7,103 nt of DNA from Pseudomonadota bacterium (lineage in GTDB: Bacteria; Pseudomonadota; Alphaproteobacteria; Parvibaculales; Parvibaculaceae). This document shows positions 1-5,766 of the stretch, piece by piece. The stretch's first letter is position 1. The number at the start of each line of letters is the position of its first letter. The notes under the pieces are model-generated. The model did not search any database and was not told the DNA's origin. It saw nothing but the letters and a program-made list of their open reading frames with translations. A program made the position numbers and the translations under genes. The stretch lies in assembly GCA_021780275.1 (NCBI GenBank), contig JAJXZC010000703.1, positions 1 through 7,103 of the forward strand, written 5' to 3'.

Positions 1-462
1 TGCTTGATCGGCGAATGTTCGCCCTCCTCCGATCATCGGCATGACCAGCGTGTCGCGTCCGCGCGTATCAATGAGCACGGTCGAAAATCCAAAGATGCGG
101 CCGGTGATCGATTCAAACAAATTGACGCCGACGATTTCGGCAATTTCGATTTCTTCGACGAATCGACTGAAAACGCCGCGCTTCCATACGATCTGATCGT
201 CGTACAATTCCAGGCGCGACGTCGCGCGCACAGCCAGCGCCTTAATCAGCGGCCAGAAGATCAGCGCGACAATTGCGAATTGAACCGTCGCGGCTGCCGC
301 CGCAATGTTCTCATAGCCCAAGCCAGCGCGCAAAAACGCATCGTCGATAATCCGCCCATATTCCGGCAGTCCTTCGCGCAAGAAACGAAGCATGACAACG
401 CCGCCGAAAGCGATCAGCAGCGGTCTGACGAGCATGATCCAATGCGGTGTGAACACCGTCAA
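1..462 (-). CDS. Bacterial PH-domain membrane protein (DUF304/bPH2 type), C-terminus cut by window edge
   Basis: The minus strand is open from about 475 to the window edge, and the reading frame continues beyond it. From the TTG at 462-460 about 154 residues are visible. There are two hydrophobic segments, near residues 7-25 (WIMLVRPLLIAFGGVVML) and 58-74 (TVQFAIVALIFWPLIKAL). A typical bacterial PH-like strand pattern follows (SRLELYDDQIVWKRGVFSR, then EIEIAEIVGVN, then GFSTVLIDTRGRDTL). Proteins of this family are membrane-anchored and mostly of unknown role. Start choice: TTG at 462 overlaps the TGA of the upstream gene (TTGA) and has AGGGA about 9 nt upstream. GTG at 456 is the alternative but lies too far from that Shine-Dalgarno. 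The gene is last in a leftward run with the 113-aa membrane protein. Family assignment is from pattern recognition; the specific function is unknown. Confidence 0.72.
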   Translation of the reverse strand, partial: MTVFTPHWIMLVRPLLIAFGGVVMLRFLREGLPEYGRIIDDAFLRAGLGYENIAAAAATVQFAIVALIFWPLIKALAVRATSRLELYDDQIVWKRGVFSRFVEEIEIAEIVGVNLFESITGRIFGFSTVLIDTRGRDTLVMPMIGGGRTFADQA

Positions 463-800
463 AGCGCCGCATCCCTATCGTTGGACGCGTCGAGGATGAG
501 ATGCTGATACACCAACGGCCTTCGCAAAAATGCGATGCTCAGAAGATTGGCGGAATGAAGAAGCGTTGGCGCCGCCCAGATCGTCGCCCAAAGGATCATC
601 GTGATCCCGACGCGCCCAAGCTTCCATCCGACCACAAAAGCGACGATCGCCGCGATCCATTTCCAAGCTGTAAGCTGTCCCTGCCAAATTCTGATCGGTC
701 TCATGATTGAGCCTCCAAATTTCTTTTGCCCAATTGCTCGAAGCTTCCTTCGCGCGTCCGCCGCCGTCATTTCCTTCGGCGCGTCAAATTCTATAATCAA
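459..800 (-). CDS. Small protein with two predicted membrane segments, 113 aa
   Basis: I do not recognise the family. The protein has a charged, probably cytoplasmic N-terminal stretch of about 43 residues (EMTAADARRKLRAIGQKK). Hydrophobic segments follow at about residues 45-61 (AWKWIAAIVAFVVGWK) and 65-91 (GITMILWATIWAAPTLLHS and onward), then a short polar tail. The start taken is TTG at 800-798, with AAGAG a few bases upstream. Methionines at residues 11 and 33 are alternatives, and the residue-33 start would remove most of the soluble N-terminus. Its stop overlaps the start of the PH-domain gene by TTGA, so the two are probably translationally coupled and may act together in the membrane. 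The opposite strand carries only arginine/proline-rich shadow ORFs. The gene looks real but its role is unknown. Confidence 0.6.
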   Translation of the reverse strand: MIIEFDAPKEMTAADARRKLRAIGQKKFGGSIMRPIRIWQGQLTAWKWIAAIVAFVVGWKLGRVGITMILWATIWAAPTLLHSANLLSIAFLRRPLVYQHLILDASNDRDAAL

Positions 801-967
801 TTTCGCTCTTTCAGCCGCGCTCCGATTACGTGATTGACAGCCATGGCGTCATCGAAGGGAGTCAGACGTCTTCGGCATTCAGCCTCCCCAATCGCAGAGG
901 CATCGAGCGTTACGCCACTGGCCTCGCCCTCGTGCGCATATCGAAATTGTTTCGTGCGCCCGCGCAA
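797..967 (-). CDS. Possible small coupled ORF, about 56 aa (uncertain)
   Basis: After a TGA at 997-995 the minus strand is open for 65 codons to a TGA at 799-797. The peptide is plausible-looking, with pieces such as RYAHEGEASGVTLDASAIGE and AMAVNHVIGARLKERN, and nothing like the cysteine/arginine-rich shadow frames. There is no good start: TTG at 967 is the first conventional one, CTG at 982 or ATT at 973 are other options, and the only in-frame ATG leaves about 15 residues. A Shine-Dalgarno-like GAGGTGA lies just before the frame opens. The stop overlaps the TTG of the 113-aa gene (TTGA), which argues for a coupled gene. It could also be a 5'-damaged remnant or plain spacer. No family recognised. 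Confidence 0.3.
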   Translation of the reverse strand: MRGRTKQFRYAHEGEASGVTLDASAIGEAECRRRLTPFDDAMAVNHVIGARLKERN

Positions 968-1026
968 CCAAATCGCATCCAGACGAGAAAACGCTCACCT
1001 CGTCCTATCCAATCAGTCTCGGTGTC

Positions 1027-1329
1027 TCAGGTTTTTGCGGACCCGCTCGTTCTCGAGACTATTTCCTTTTTCTCGGCCTTCCCATTCTTCACTTCCGACC
1101 TGATATAGGCGCGCAACGAAGCGGCGTTCACTTCAATTCCGACTTTACCGAGATGGTCGGCGATCTCCTGGACGGCGTAACCTTTCGTCTGAAGTGCGCC
1201 GATTTCTTTTGCGAGCGACCGAATTGCGTCGCGGACACCCACTTCCTTTGGCGCCCTTGGAGCCTTGGCTAATTCGCCGAGCGCCTTTCGCGCATCTTCA
1301 ATCATCGTCACTGCAATTTTCTTCGCCAT
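1027..1329 (-). CDS. Small helix-turn-helix-like DNA-binding protein, 100 aa, divergent from the mob operon
   Basis: The protein is basic and helical. Residues 1-30 are a lysine/alanine-rich leader (MAKKIAVTMIEDARKALGEL). Residues 33-80 look like a DNA-binding helical unit: RDAIRSLAKEIGALQTKGY, then AVQEIADHLGKVGIEV, then NAASLRAYIRSE. The middle and last parts resemble the two helices of a helix-turn-helix (EIADHL, turn, SLRAYI). Small proteins of this kind are often found beside plasmid transfer regions. The ATG at 1329-1327 is preceded by GGTGATG about 7 nt upstream. The gene reads away from oriT and the mob operon across a shared 258-bp control region. The likely job is a regulator of that region or a relaxosome accessory protein; this is inference from position and fold. 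Confidence 0.72.
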   Translation of the reverse strand: MAKKIAVTMIEDARKALGELAKAPRAPKEVGVRDAIRSLAKEIGALQTKGYAVQEIADHLGKVGIEVNAASLRAYIRSEVKNGKAEKKEIVSRTSGSAKT

Positions 1330-1363
1330 TATTCATCACCGAATATGCATGGAAACTCCGAGA

Positions 1364-1392
1364 GATATGCAGCATCACATCATTCCATTCAA
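1364..1392 (-). promoter_or_regulatory. Candidate sigma-70-like promoter for the leftward genes
   Basis: On the minus strand, TTGAAT (1392-1387) and CATATC (1369-1364) are separated by 17 nt. This matches 4 of 6 and 3 of 6 consensus bases. It would give a leader of about 30 nt before the ATG at 1329. The -10 falls in one copy of a repeated ATATGCA motif (1343-1349 and 1365-1371, starts 22 bp apart), which could let a regulator act here. The match is weak. Confidence 0.3.
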
Positions 1393-1400
1393 CAAAAAAA

Positions 1401-1420
1401 GCGCAGCGTATCGCGCAGCG
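1401..1420 (+). repeat. Pair of 8-bp direct repeats GCGCAGCG in the oriT/promoter gap
   Basis: GCGCAGCG occurs at 1401-1408 and 1413-1420, starts 12 bp apart, just after an A7 run at 1394-1400. It lies between the divergent helix-turn-helix and mob genes, where binding sites for accessory proteins or IHF-type factors would be expected. Two short copies do not make an iteron array, and no role is shown. Confidence 0.3.
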
Positions 1421-1489
1421 GCCGACCGAAGTTGACGAAAAGCGGTCGCGCGAGGAAAGCCATGAAAAAAATGAAAAATGGGGGTAGGA

Positions 1490-1526
1490 TATATGGCAGG
1501 ATAGGAAGAATGTGGTACATTCTTGA
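1490..1526 (-). other. Predicted origin of transfer (oriT) with RP4/T-DNA-border-type nick site
   Basis: On the minus strand the order is AAGAATGT, 3-nt loop, ACATTCTT (perfect 8-bp inverted repeat, 1524-1506), then CCTATCCTG/CCATATAT. The core YATCCTG/Y is the known nick sequence of IncP RP4 oriT and of Ti-plasmid T-DNA borders. On the plus strand it reads TATATGGCAGGATA, and TGGCAGGATA is identical to the start of the T-DNA border. RP4 has the same layout, an inverted-repeat arm ending a few bases 5' of CCTATCCTG/CC. The predicted cut lies between 1497 and 1496 on the minus strand. This would carry positions 1496 down to 1 into the recipient first and the mob genes last, the usual polarity. 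The site is directly upstream of the mobC-like and relaxase genes. The nick is inferred from sequence only. Confidence 0.78.
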
Positions 1527-1587
1527 TTGTGCCCTGCGGGCGGCTCTCTCGTCAGTGGCAATTTTCATTTGGGTGTGGTCGGGGGAC

Positions 1588-1983
1588 ATGGCGGAGAGGT
1601 CGAAGCGAGATCATGTCGTCAAGGTTCGGTTGACGGCCGAGGAGCAAGAGCGTTTTCGCCGGATTTGCGCCGAGCGCGGCATTACGATGAGCGCCGGCGT
1701 TCGTCGGCTGGTCCGTGAGGCGGCGGCGTTCGGGCCGTCGATGGACGGTGAGTCTCGCGCGGCGATCCTGCAATTGGTCGAACAATGGCGGGCGATCGGC
1801 GTCAATTTGAATCAATTGACCAAGGCGCTGCACAGCCGACAGAATCCGAGCATCGATCGCCTGAAAGAGATCATCAACATCTGCATTGACGATCTTGAAA
1901 GCCATGCCGGCGTCTATCGCGCGCTGTGCGCTCCGCGCTTTGAGCGCGCTTCCGCGGTGCTCAGCGGCGAGCTTGTGTCTTGA
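1588..1983 (+). CDS. MobC-like relaxosome accessory protein (ribbon-helix-helix), 131 aa
   Basis: Residues 6-45 fit a ribbon-helix-helix DNA-binding fold: strand HVVKVRLTAEE, helix QERFRRICAERG, then ITMSAGVRRLVREAA. Residues 65-82 carry the hallmark of MobC-type proteins, an RAIGVNLNQLTKALHS segment matching the family's 'IGxNLNQ' motif. A helical C-terminal part follows. Proteins of this family bind at oriT, help open the DNA and load the relaxase. The ATG at 1588 is chosen because the conserved fold starts right after it; GGGGGA lies close upstream. The frame stays open back to 1345, but that stretch covers oriT and does not read like protein. GTG at 1573 is another option. The stop overlaps the relaxase start (TTGA at 1980-1983), so the two are almost certainly one operon. 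Confidence 0.85.
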   Translation: MAERSKRDHVVKVRLTAEEQERFRRICAERGITMSAGVRRLVREAAAFGPSMDGESRAAILQLVEQWRAIGVNLNQLTKALHSRQNPSIDRLKEIINICIDDLESHAGVYRALCAPRFERASAVLSGELVS

Positions 1984-4982
1984 AGAACGTCATCGCGCAA
2001 TCGTTTGACGACTGGCAAGCCCATGTGCTGACCAATCGTCTTGCCGCGCGGATGAAGGATGAAGACGCGTTTTTGGAACGGGCGGTGCGGGCGCGGCGAG
2101 AAAAAGCTCCCGCCGCGCTGTCGTTTCCTGGGGAATCCCCTCATTCAGATCGGCCAGGGCGAGGCGCTGCGCCGCGGTCTGGCGACGACGCCCGCCGTGG
2201 CCTGGCCTCGGGATCGCAGGCGGCGGTCGTCAAAATTGCGAGTTTCGCCGGCGGCGGCGTGCGTATCCGATCGCTGCTCGATTATCAAAGCCGGGAGAGC
2301 CAAATACCGTTCGAGCGTGAAAGCGGTGCGATTGTCTCGGGAGAGATGGCGTTCGAGGAGCTCGCGGAACGGTGGATCGAGCACAACAAGACGACAAGCG
2401 GTCGCGAGCAGGAGCCGAGCAAGGACGTCTTGTATTTTACCGTCGCCTTGCCTGGGATGGCCGACTCGGGAAAAACGCAGGCGGCATTGGCTGGCGCGTT
2501 GGGCGGTCACAAATATGCGTTTCGCGTGGAGGCTGGCGACGAAGGACAATTGGTTCATGTCGTCGCGGCGGCCGCGAGTTCGGCCAAGGACGACCGACAC
2601 CGGGCCATGCGGCTGTTTGACAATAAGAAGTCGATCAATGGCCTGAAATCGCGGCTTTCTGACGGGTTTGAAGGGCCCGTCGAGTTGGAGGTCAAGCGTT
2701 GGGCGCATGGCGTCGATGGCGCGGGCGCCCTGCTGTGTCGGATGACGCGTGACGGTGAAATCGTCGCGCAGCTTGCCAATGGGAAACCGGTTCAGGGCCG
2801 CGATGGCAATTGGTCGGTCGCGAACGCATGGAAGAAAGCGCTGCGTTCGCGGGAAACGCGCGACGTGGCCCATGTGATCATCAGCGCGAAACCGGGCACG
2901 GACAAAGCCGCCTTCGTGGAGGCGGCGCGCAATATGCTTGGCAAGGAGTTTGCCGGGCATGAATATGTTTTCGCGCTGCATGAAGATCGAAAACACCTTC
3001 ACGTCCACGCCGCCGTGCGAATGGTGAACGACCAGGGCCAGAGGATGGACCCGAAAATCCCGGATCTGCAGCGTTGGCGGGAGACCATGGCGCAGGAGGC
3101 TCGCCTTCAGCAGATTCCGATGGAGGCGACCAGCCGGTTCGAAAAGGCGCGTGCGCCCGCCTACAAGCTCAGCGACGTGCGAATGATCGATCGTGGCGTC
3201 GCGCCGGAATCGGTTCGGCGGCGTGTCGAGGATGTGAAGACCAATGCGGTCTATATTCCCGTTCGCGCGGAGGGTTTTACGCGGGCGGCGGCGAGCGCCG
3301 CGGGTTGGCAAGCGTTTGCCGTTTCGGAACCTGATAACGATAGCGTCATTAAGATGCGGGATCGCACGCGCGCGGCGGCGATGGGTCGAAGCCAAAAAGC
3401 GTCTGCGCGCATCGCCAGTGGCGATGCGCCGGTCTTTGAAAACGATGCATTTGTCAGAACACGGGTTGCAGCAGACAGAGCTCGCGCGCCCGCCACGGGG
3501 GGCGCGCCTGTCGATGTGATGACTTCGAAGGCAGCGGCTCAAAAATATCAAGAAGCGCTTGTCGGCGCCCGAAAAATGGTAGCCGGAGACTCGAACAAGG
3601 ACGAACTTGAGAAGTTGGGCGCGGCGCTTCGTGATCGACAAGATCGGATCGACAAGCTTCTTAATTATCGAATGCTTTTGGAGGACGCTGAGCGACAGGG
3701 GGTCAAGCTCGAGAACGGGCGTTCATTCGAGGGTGATCGCAAATTGATTGAACCGAAGCTGGTTGCGGCAAGGAAGCAGTTTAACCAGACAATGTCCAAA
3801 TTGAAGGAAATTGAAATGGCGAATATTGAGCAGATGCAGAAAGGGGCCGCCGCCTCGCAAGAGGCTGTTTTGTCTCTCGCCCTGTTGGCCAACGCCGAAC
3901 AGCGCGCTCAGCTTGAAGCAGCCGCGAGAGAATTGGCGGTCGAAGACGCGAAGCGGATCGCCGCAGCCGAACAACGAAATATCGAACGCCAAAAAGCGGC
4001 TCGGGAATTGGGCACCCGTATCGACGCGCGCGACGGGCAGCGGTACAGCTATGCCACGTCGCCGGAAGCGTTCGCGGCGCCCAAGGCAGGCGCCGAGAAA
4101 ATCGTGCCGAAGCAGACGCGCGAAGAGTCCGCGGAAATTCGTGGGGCGACGTTCCAGCGGCCGGAGCCGCAACCGTCGCTCAAATTCATTCACGAGCGGG
4201 TCAAAATAGAAAACGTCGAAGAAATCCACTACAGCCAAGTGGCGGCCGACGGCTCCAAGGGCGCGCTCGCCTTTATCGATAAGGGACAATCCCTCGTCAT
4301 CAAGGACGAGAAGAACACCGAGGCCATGGCCGAAGCGCTCAAGCTCGCGCATGGGCGCTGGGGTTCGGTGACACTTTCCGGCAGCGAGACGTTTAAGTCG
4401 GCAGCGCTTCGCATCGCAGCGGAACAGGGTTTGGAGGTCACAAACCCGGAACTTCAGCAACGGTTCGCGGAAGAGAAAGCGCGGGCAACGGAACTGCGCG
4501 TCGGCCAGAGACCCGCCCCAAGTCAGGCAGGCGGCGGCCAAGCGGGTTCAGCCGATGTTGCGGCGGCGACACCCGCTCCATCAGCGCCGTCTGTGGCTTC
4601 GACGCCTTCCGAGCGGGAAGTTCGAAATGAATTGAACCAGGAGAAAATCGTCGCCGAGGCGAAGCGGGAAGGGCGCCAGGCCGACAAAGCCGCGGCACGC
4701 GGTGAGCGCGGGCCGGCGCAAAGCACGCCAGGCGCCCCCTATGTTTCGCCGGCGGAAGCCAACGCGGCCCGTGAAGCGGCGCGCGCCAATGCCGATGGTC
4801 CCGATCAGCGGATTCCGGTCAATGCCGCAGAGAGTGAAGCGATCAAACAAGCGCGCATCGAGCAAGACCGGCTTTTGGCGCAGCAAGCAGCCGATCAACG
4901 CGCGCAAGATGCGATTGCCGAGTTCCGAAAAAAAGAGGCTGAGCGGCGCAAACAGAAGCCCAATGGCGGACAAAAAATGTGA
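1980..4982 (+). CDS. MOBP/VirD2-type relaxase with duplicated relaxase fold and LPD7-like C-terminus, 1000 aa
   Basis: The protein should nick oriT on one strand, stay bound to the 5' end and pilot it through a type IV secretion system. Residues 1-80 are an extension. Residues 83-107 hold a motif-I-like segment, IASFAGGGV then LLDYQSRES, with Tyr102 the likely catalytic residue. Residues 334-343 hold the metal-binding motif HEDRKHLHVH (His334, 339, 341, 343). Regions 83-200 and about 235-348 resemble each other, suggesting internal duplication. Residues about 535-680 are charged, heptad-like coiled coil. Residues about 745-830 resemble LPD7, a domain common in plasmid relaxases (SVTLSGSETFKSAALRIAAE). 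The tail is alanine/glutamine/lysine-rich and ends basic, as transfer signals often do. Start: TTG at 1980, overlapping the mobC-like stop as TTGA; ATG at 2052 (residue 25) is the alternative. No VirB or coupling protein is in view. Confidence 0.88.
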   Translation: MKNVIAQSFDDWQAHVLTNRLAARMKDEDAFLERAVRARREKAPAALSFPGESPHSDRPGRGAAPRSGDDARRGLASGSQAAVVKIASFAGGGVRIRSLLDYQSRESQIPFERESGAIVSGEMAFEELAERWIEHNKTTSGREQEPSKDVLYFTVALPGMADSGKTQAALAGALGGHKYAFRVEAGDEGQLVHVVAAAASSAKDDRHRAMRLFDNKKSINGLKSRLSDGFEGPVELEVKRWAHGVDGAGALLCRMTRDGEIVAQLANGKPVQGRDGNWSVANAWKKALRSRETRDVAHVIISAKPGTDKAAFVEAARNMLGKEFAGHEYVFALHEDRKHLHVHAAVRMVNDQGQRMDPKIPDLQRWRETMAQEARLQQIPMEATSRFEKARAPAYKLSDVRMIDRGVAPESVRRRVEDVKTNAVYIPVRAEGFTRAAASAAGWQAFAVSEPDNDSVIKMRDRTRAAAMGRSQKASARIASGDAPVFENDAFVRTRVAADRARAPATGGAPVDVMTSKAAAQKYQEALVGARKMVAGDSNKDELEKLGAALRDRQDRIDKLLNYRMLLEDAERQGVKLENGRSFEGDRKLIEPKLVAARKQFNQTMSKLKEIEMANIEQMQKGAAASQEAVLSLALLANAEQRAQLEAAARELAVEDAKRIAAAEQRNIERQKAARELGTRIDARDGQRYSYATSPEAFAAPKAGAEKIVPKQTREESAEIRGATFQRPEPQPSLKFIHERVKIENVEEIHYSQVAADGSKGALAFIDKGQSLVIKDEKNTEAMAEALKLAHGRWGSVTLSGSETFKSAALRIAAEQGLEVTNPELQQRFAEEKARATELRVGQRPAPSQAGGGQAGSADVAAATPAPSAPSVASTPSEREVRNELNQEKIVAEAKREGRQADKAAARGERGPAQSTPGAPYVSPAEANAAREAARANADGPDQRIPVNAAESEAIKQARIEQDRLLAQQAADQRAQDAIAEFRKKEAERRKQKPNGGQKM

Positions 4983-4995
4983 TGCGACGGGTGTC

Positions 4996-5034
4996 AAGCC
5001 GCGTCCCGGTCATTCCATGGCGGTGACGCGGCTT
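4996..5034 (+). terminator. Hairpin, probable terminator of the mob operon
   Basis: AAGCCGCGTC (4996-5005) and GACGCGGCTT (5025-5034) are perfect 10-bp arms around a 19-nt loop, starting 13 nt after the relaxase stop. The 3' side continues TTGATATTT, a weak, interrupted T tract. On the minus strand it lies downstream of the gene remnant ending at 5048, so it may serve both directions. Confidence 0.55.
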
Positions 5035-5047
5035 TGATATTTCGTGC

Positions 5048-5310
5048 CTATCCGATGAACGCAGATAGCCACGAGATATAGGGAAGCCGCAGCCATTCTT
5101 CCTGCGGCGGCAATGCGCTAGCAGCGGGAATTCCCGGTCGGTCGGCTAAGACGACATTGGCGCCAAATCGATGCTCGAGGTCGCGGGCCGCATGGCTTTC
5201 CTGAGCGATTGGGCAGCCGAAGACGAAGTCGGCGGCCTGGCGCGGCGAGACACTGCCAGCAGGAATTCATCGCGGCGTAGACCGCCGATGAATTGCGCGG
5301 TTCCTCGTGT
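5048..5310 (-). pseudogene. Frameshifted, 5'-truncated gene remnant of unknown family
   Basis: Two adjoining minus-strand frames read like one protein. The first (5310 to about 5248, opening after a TAG at 5313-5311, no start codon) gives TRGTAQFIGGLRRDEFLLAVS. The second (open from 5266, after a TGA, to a TAG at 5050-5048) gives SPRQAADFVFGCPIAQES, then AARDLEHRFGANVVLADRPG, then EEWLRLPYISWLSAFIG. Joining them near 5246-5248 (two extra bases, or one missing, in GTGTCTCGCCG) would restore a single frame of about 86 residues. I do not recognise the family. The lack of a start and the frame break point to a decayed gene. A sequencing error could explain the break but not the missing start. It sits just downstream of the BrnA-like gene on the same strand. 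The 92-aa frame overlapping it (5118-5396) looks like a shadow. Confidence 0.45.
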
Positions 5311-5347
5311 CTACCGGCGAGAGAACTGCCTTTGAGAGCTTGCCGGA

Positions 5348-5590
5348 TTACAAGCCTGTCGCCCGCCGCAGCGCCTCGTTGATTCGCTCCTGCCAACCCG
5401 GCCCATCCTCTTGAAAATGTGCAATCAGATCGCTGTCGAGCTTGATCGACACCAATTCTTTAGAGATGGGAACGCCACCCTTTCTCTGCGCGCGGACGGG
5501 CTCGGCCGCTGGCGGAGTCGCTCGTTTGAACACAGCTTCGGCTGCGGACAAGGCGTCGGTCGGTCGATACCGGTTTGGTGGTCTCGTCAT
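5348..5590 (-). CDS. BrnA-like antitoxin, orphan, 80 aa
   Basis: Residues 1-40 are basic and loosely structured (MTRPPNRYRPTDALSAAEAV). Residues 44-75 match the BrnA C-terminal DNA-binding fold: ISKELVSIKLDSDLIAHFQ, then DGPGWQERINEALRRA. The 'GPGWQxRINxALR' signature is characteristic of the family. BrnA proteins have a ribbon-helix-helix fold, neutralise the BrnT ribonuclease and repress their own promoter. The ATG at 5590-5588 is preceded by GGAAG about 8 nt upstream; the frame extends back to a TTG at 5689, but that stretch is probably leader. brnT normally lies just upstream of brnA. Here only 176 bp separate this gene from gapR and no BrnT-like frame is visible, so it seems an orphan antitoxin or a stand-alone regulator. 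Confidence 0.75.
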   Translation of the reverse strand: MTRPPNRYRPTDALSAAEAVFKRATPPAAEPVRAQRKGGVPISKELVSIKLDSDLIAHFQEDGPGWQERINEALRRATGL

Positions 5591-5612
5591 GCGAATTCTT
5601 CCGTTGAGCTTC

Positions 5613-5660
5613 TGACCGATATTGTCACAGCCCTTGACGGAAACCAATTGACGTTTGTCA
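5613..5660 (-). promoter_or_regulatory. Operator-like TGAC/GTCA pairs in the promoter region of the BrnA-like gene
   Basis: Two inverted pairs are present: TGAC-N7-GTCA (5613-5627) and TGAC-N4-GTCA (5649-5660). A further lone TGAC lies at 5635-5638. A weak promoter candidate runs through them on the minus strand: TTGGTT, 17-nt spacer, CAATAT, 3 of 6 matches each. Antitoxins with ribbon-helix-helix folds usually bind such short repeats upstream of their own gene. The motif is short and could arise by chance. Confidence 0.35.
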
Positions 5661-5719
5661 GCAGAAAAGAGCCCTGTTGTGGCCAACAATTTGAATGACG
5701 CGGCGCTATTCGGTATGGG

Positions 5720-5756
5720 CGCCGATCAGCGCGGGCCGCCGCCGCGCTGATCGGCG
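5720..5756 (-). terminator. Strong 15-bp-stem hairpin at the 3' end of gapR
   Basis: CGCCGATCAGCGCGG (5720-5734) pairs perfectly with 5742-5756 around a 7-nt loop, GCCGCCG. It begins 10 bp beyond the gapR stop when read on the minus strand. No run of Ts follows on either strand, so it is not a textbook intrinsic terminator. It may pause polymerase, protect the 3' end of the gapR message, or separate it from the antitoxin gene promoter downstream. Confidence 0.5.
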
Positions 5757-5766
5757 ACCTGAAATT

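Noticed and set aside
4..507. 167-aa plus-strand open frame at the left edge
   Set aside because: It is opposite the PH-domain membrane protein, which has coherent membrane segments and strand pattern. The plus-strand translation is charged low-complexity sequence without structure.
1015..1059. Inverted repeat AGTCTCG/CGAGACT near the end of the 100-aa gene as a terminator
   Set aside because: The 7-bp arms enclose a 31-nt loop, with no T tract. It probably arose by chance.
1345..1587. N-terminal extension of the MobC-like gene to 1345
   Set aside because: The extra 81 codons cover the predicted oriT palindrome and nick site and do not resemble MobC N-termini. The fold starts at the ATG at 1588.
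2145..3641. 498-aa open frame on the minus strand inside the relaxase gene
   Set aside because: The composition is arginine/histidine/proline-rich with no recognisable domain, and it is fully antisense to the clear relaxase. It is a typical high-GC shadow.
5118..5396. 92-aa minus-strand open frame
   Set aside because: It overlaps both the BrnA-like gene and the better remnant frames, and is rich in arginine, cysteine and tryptophan without pattern.
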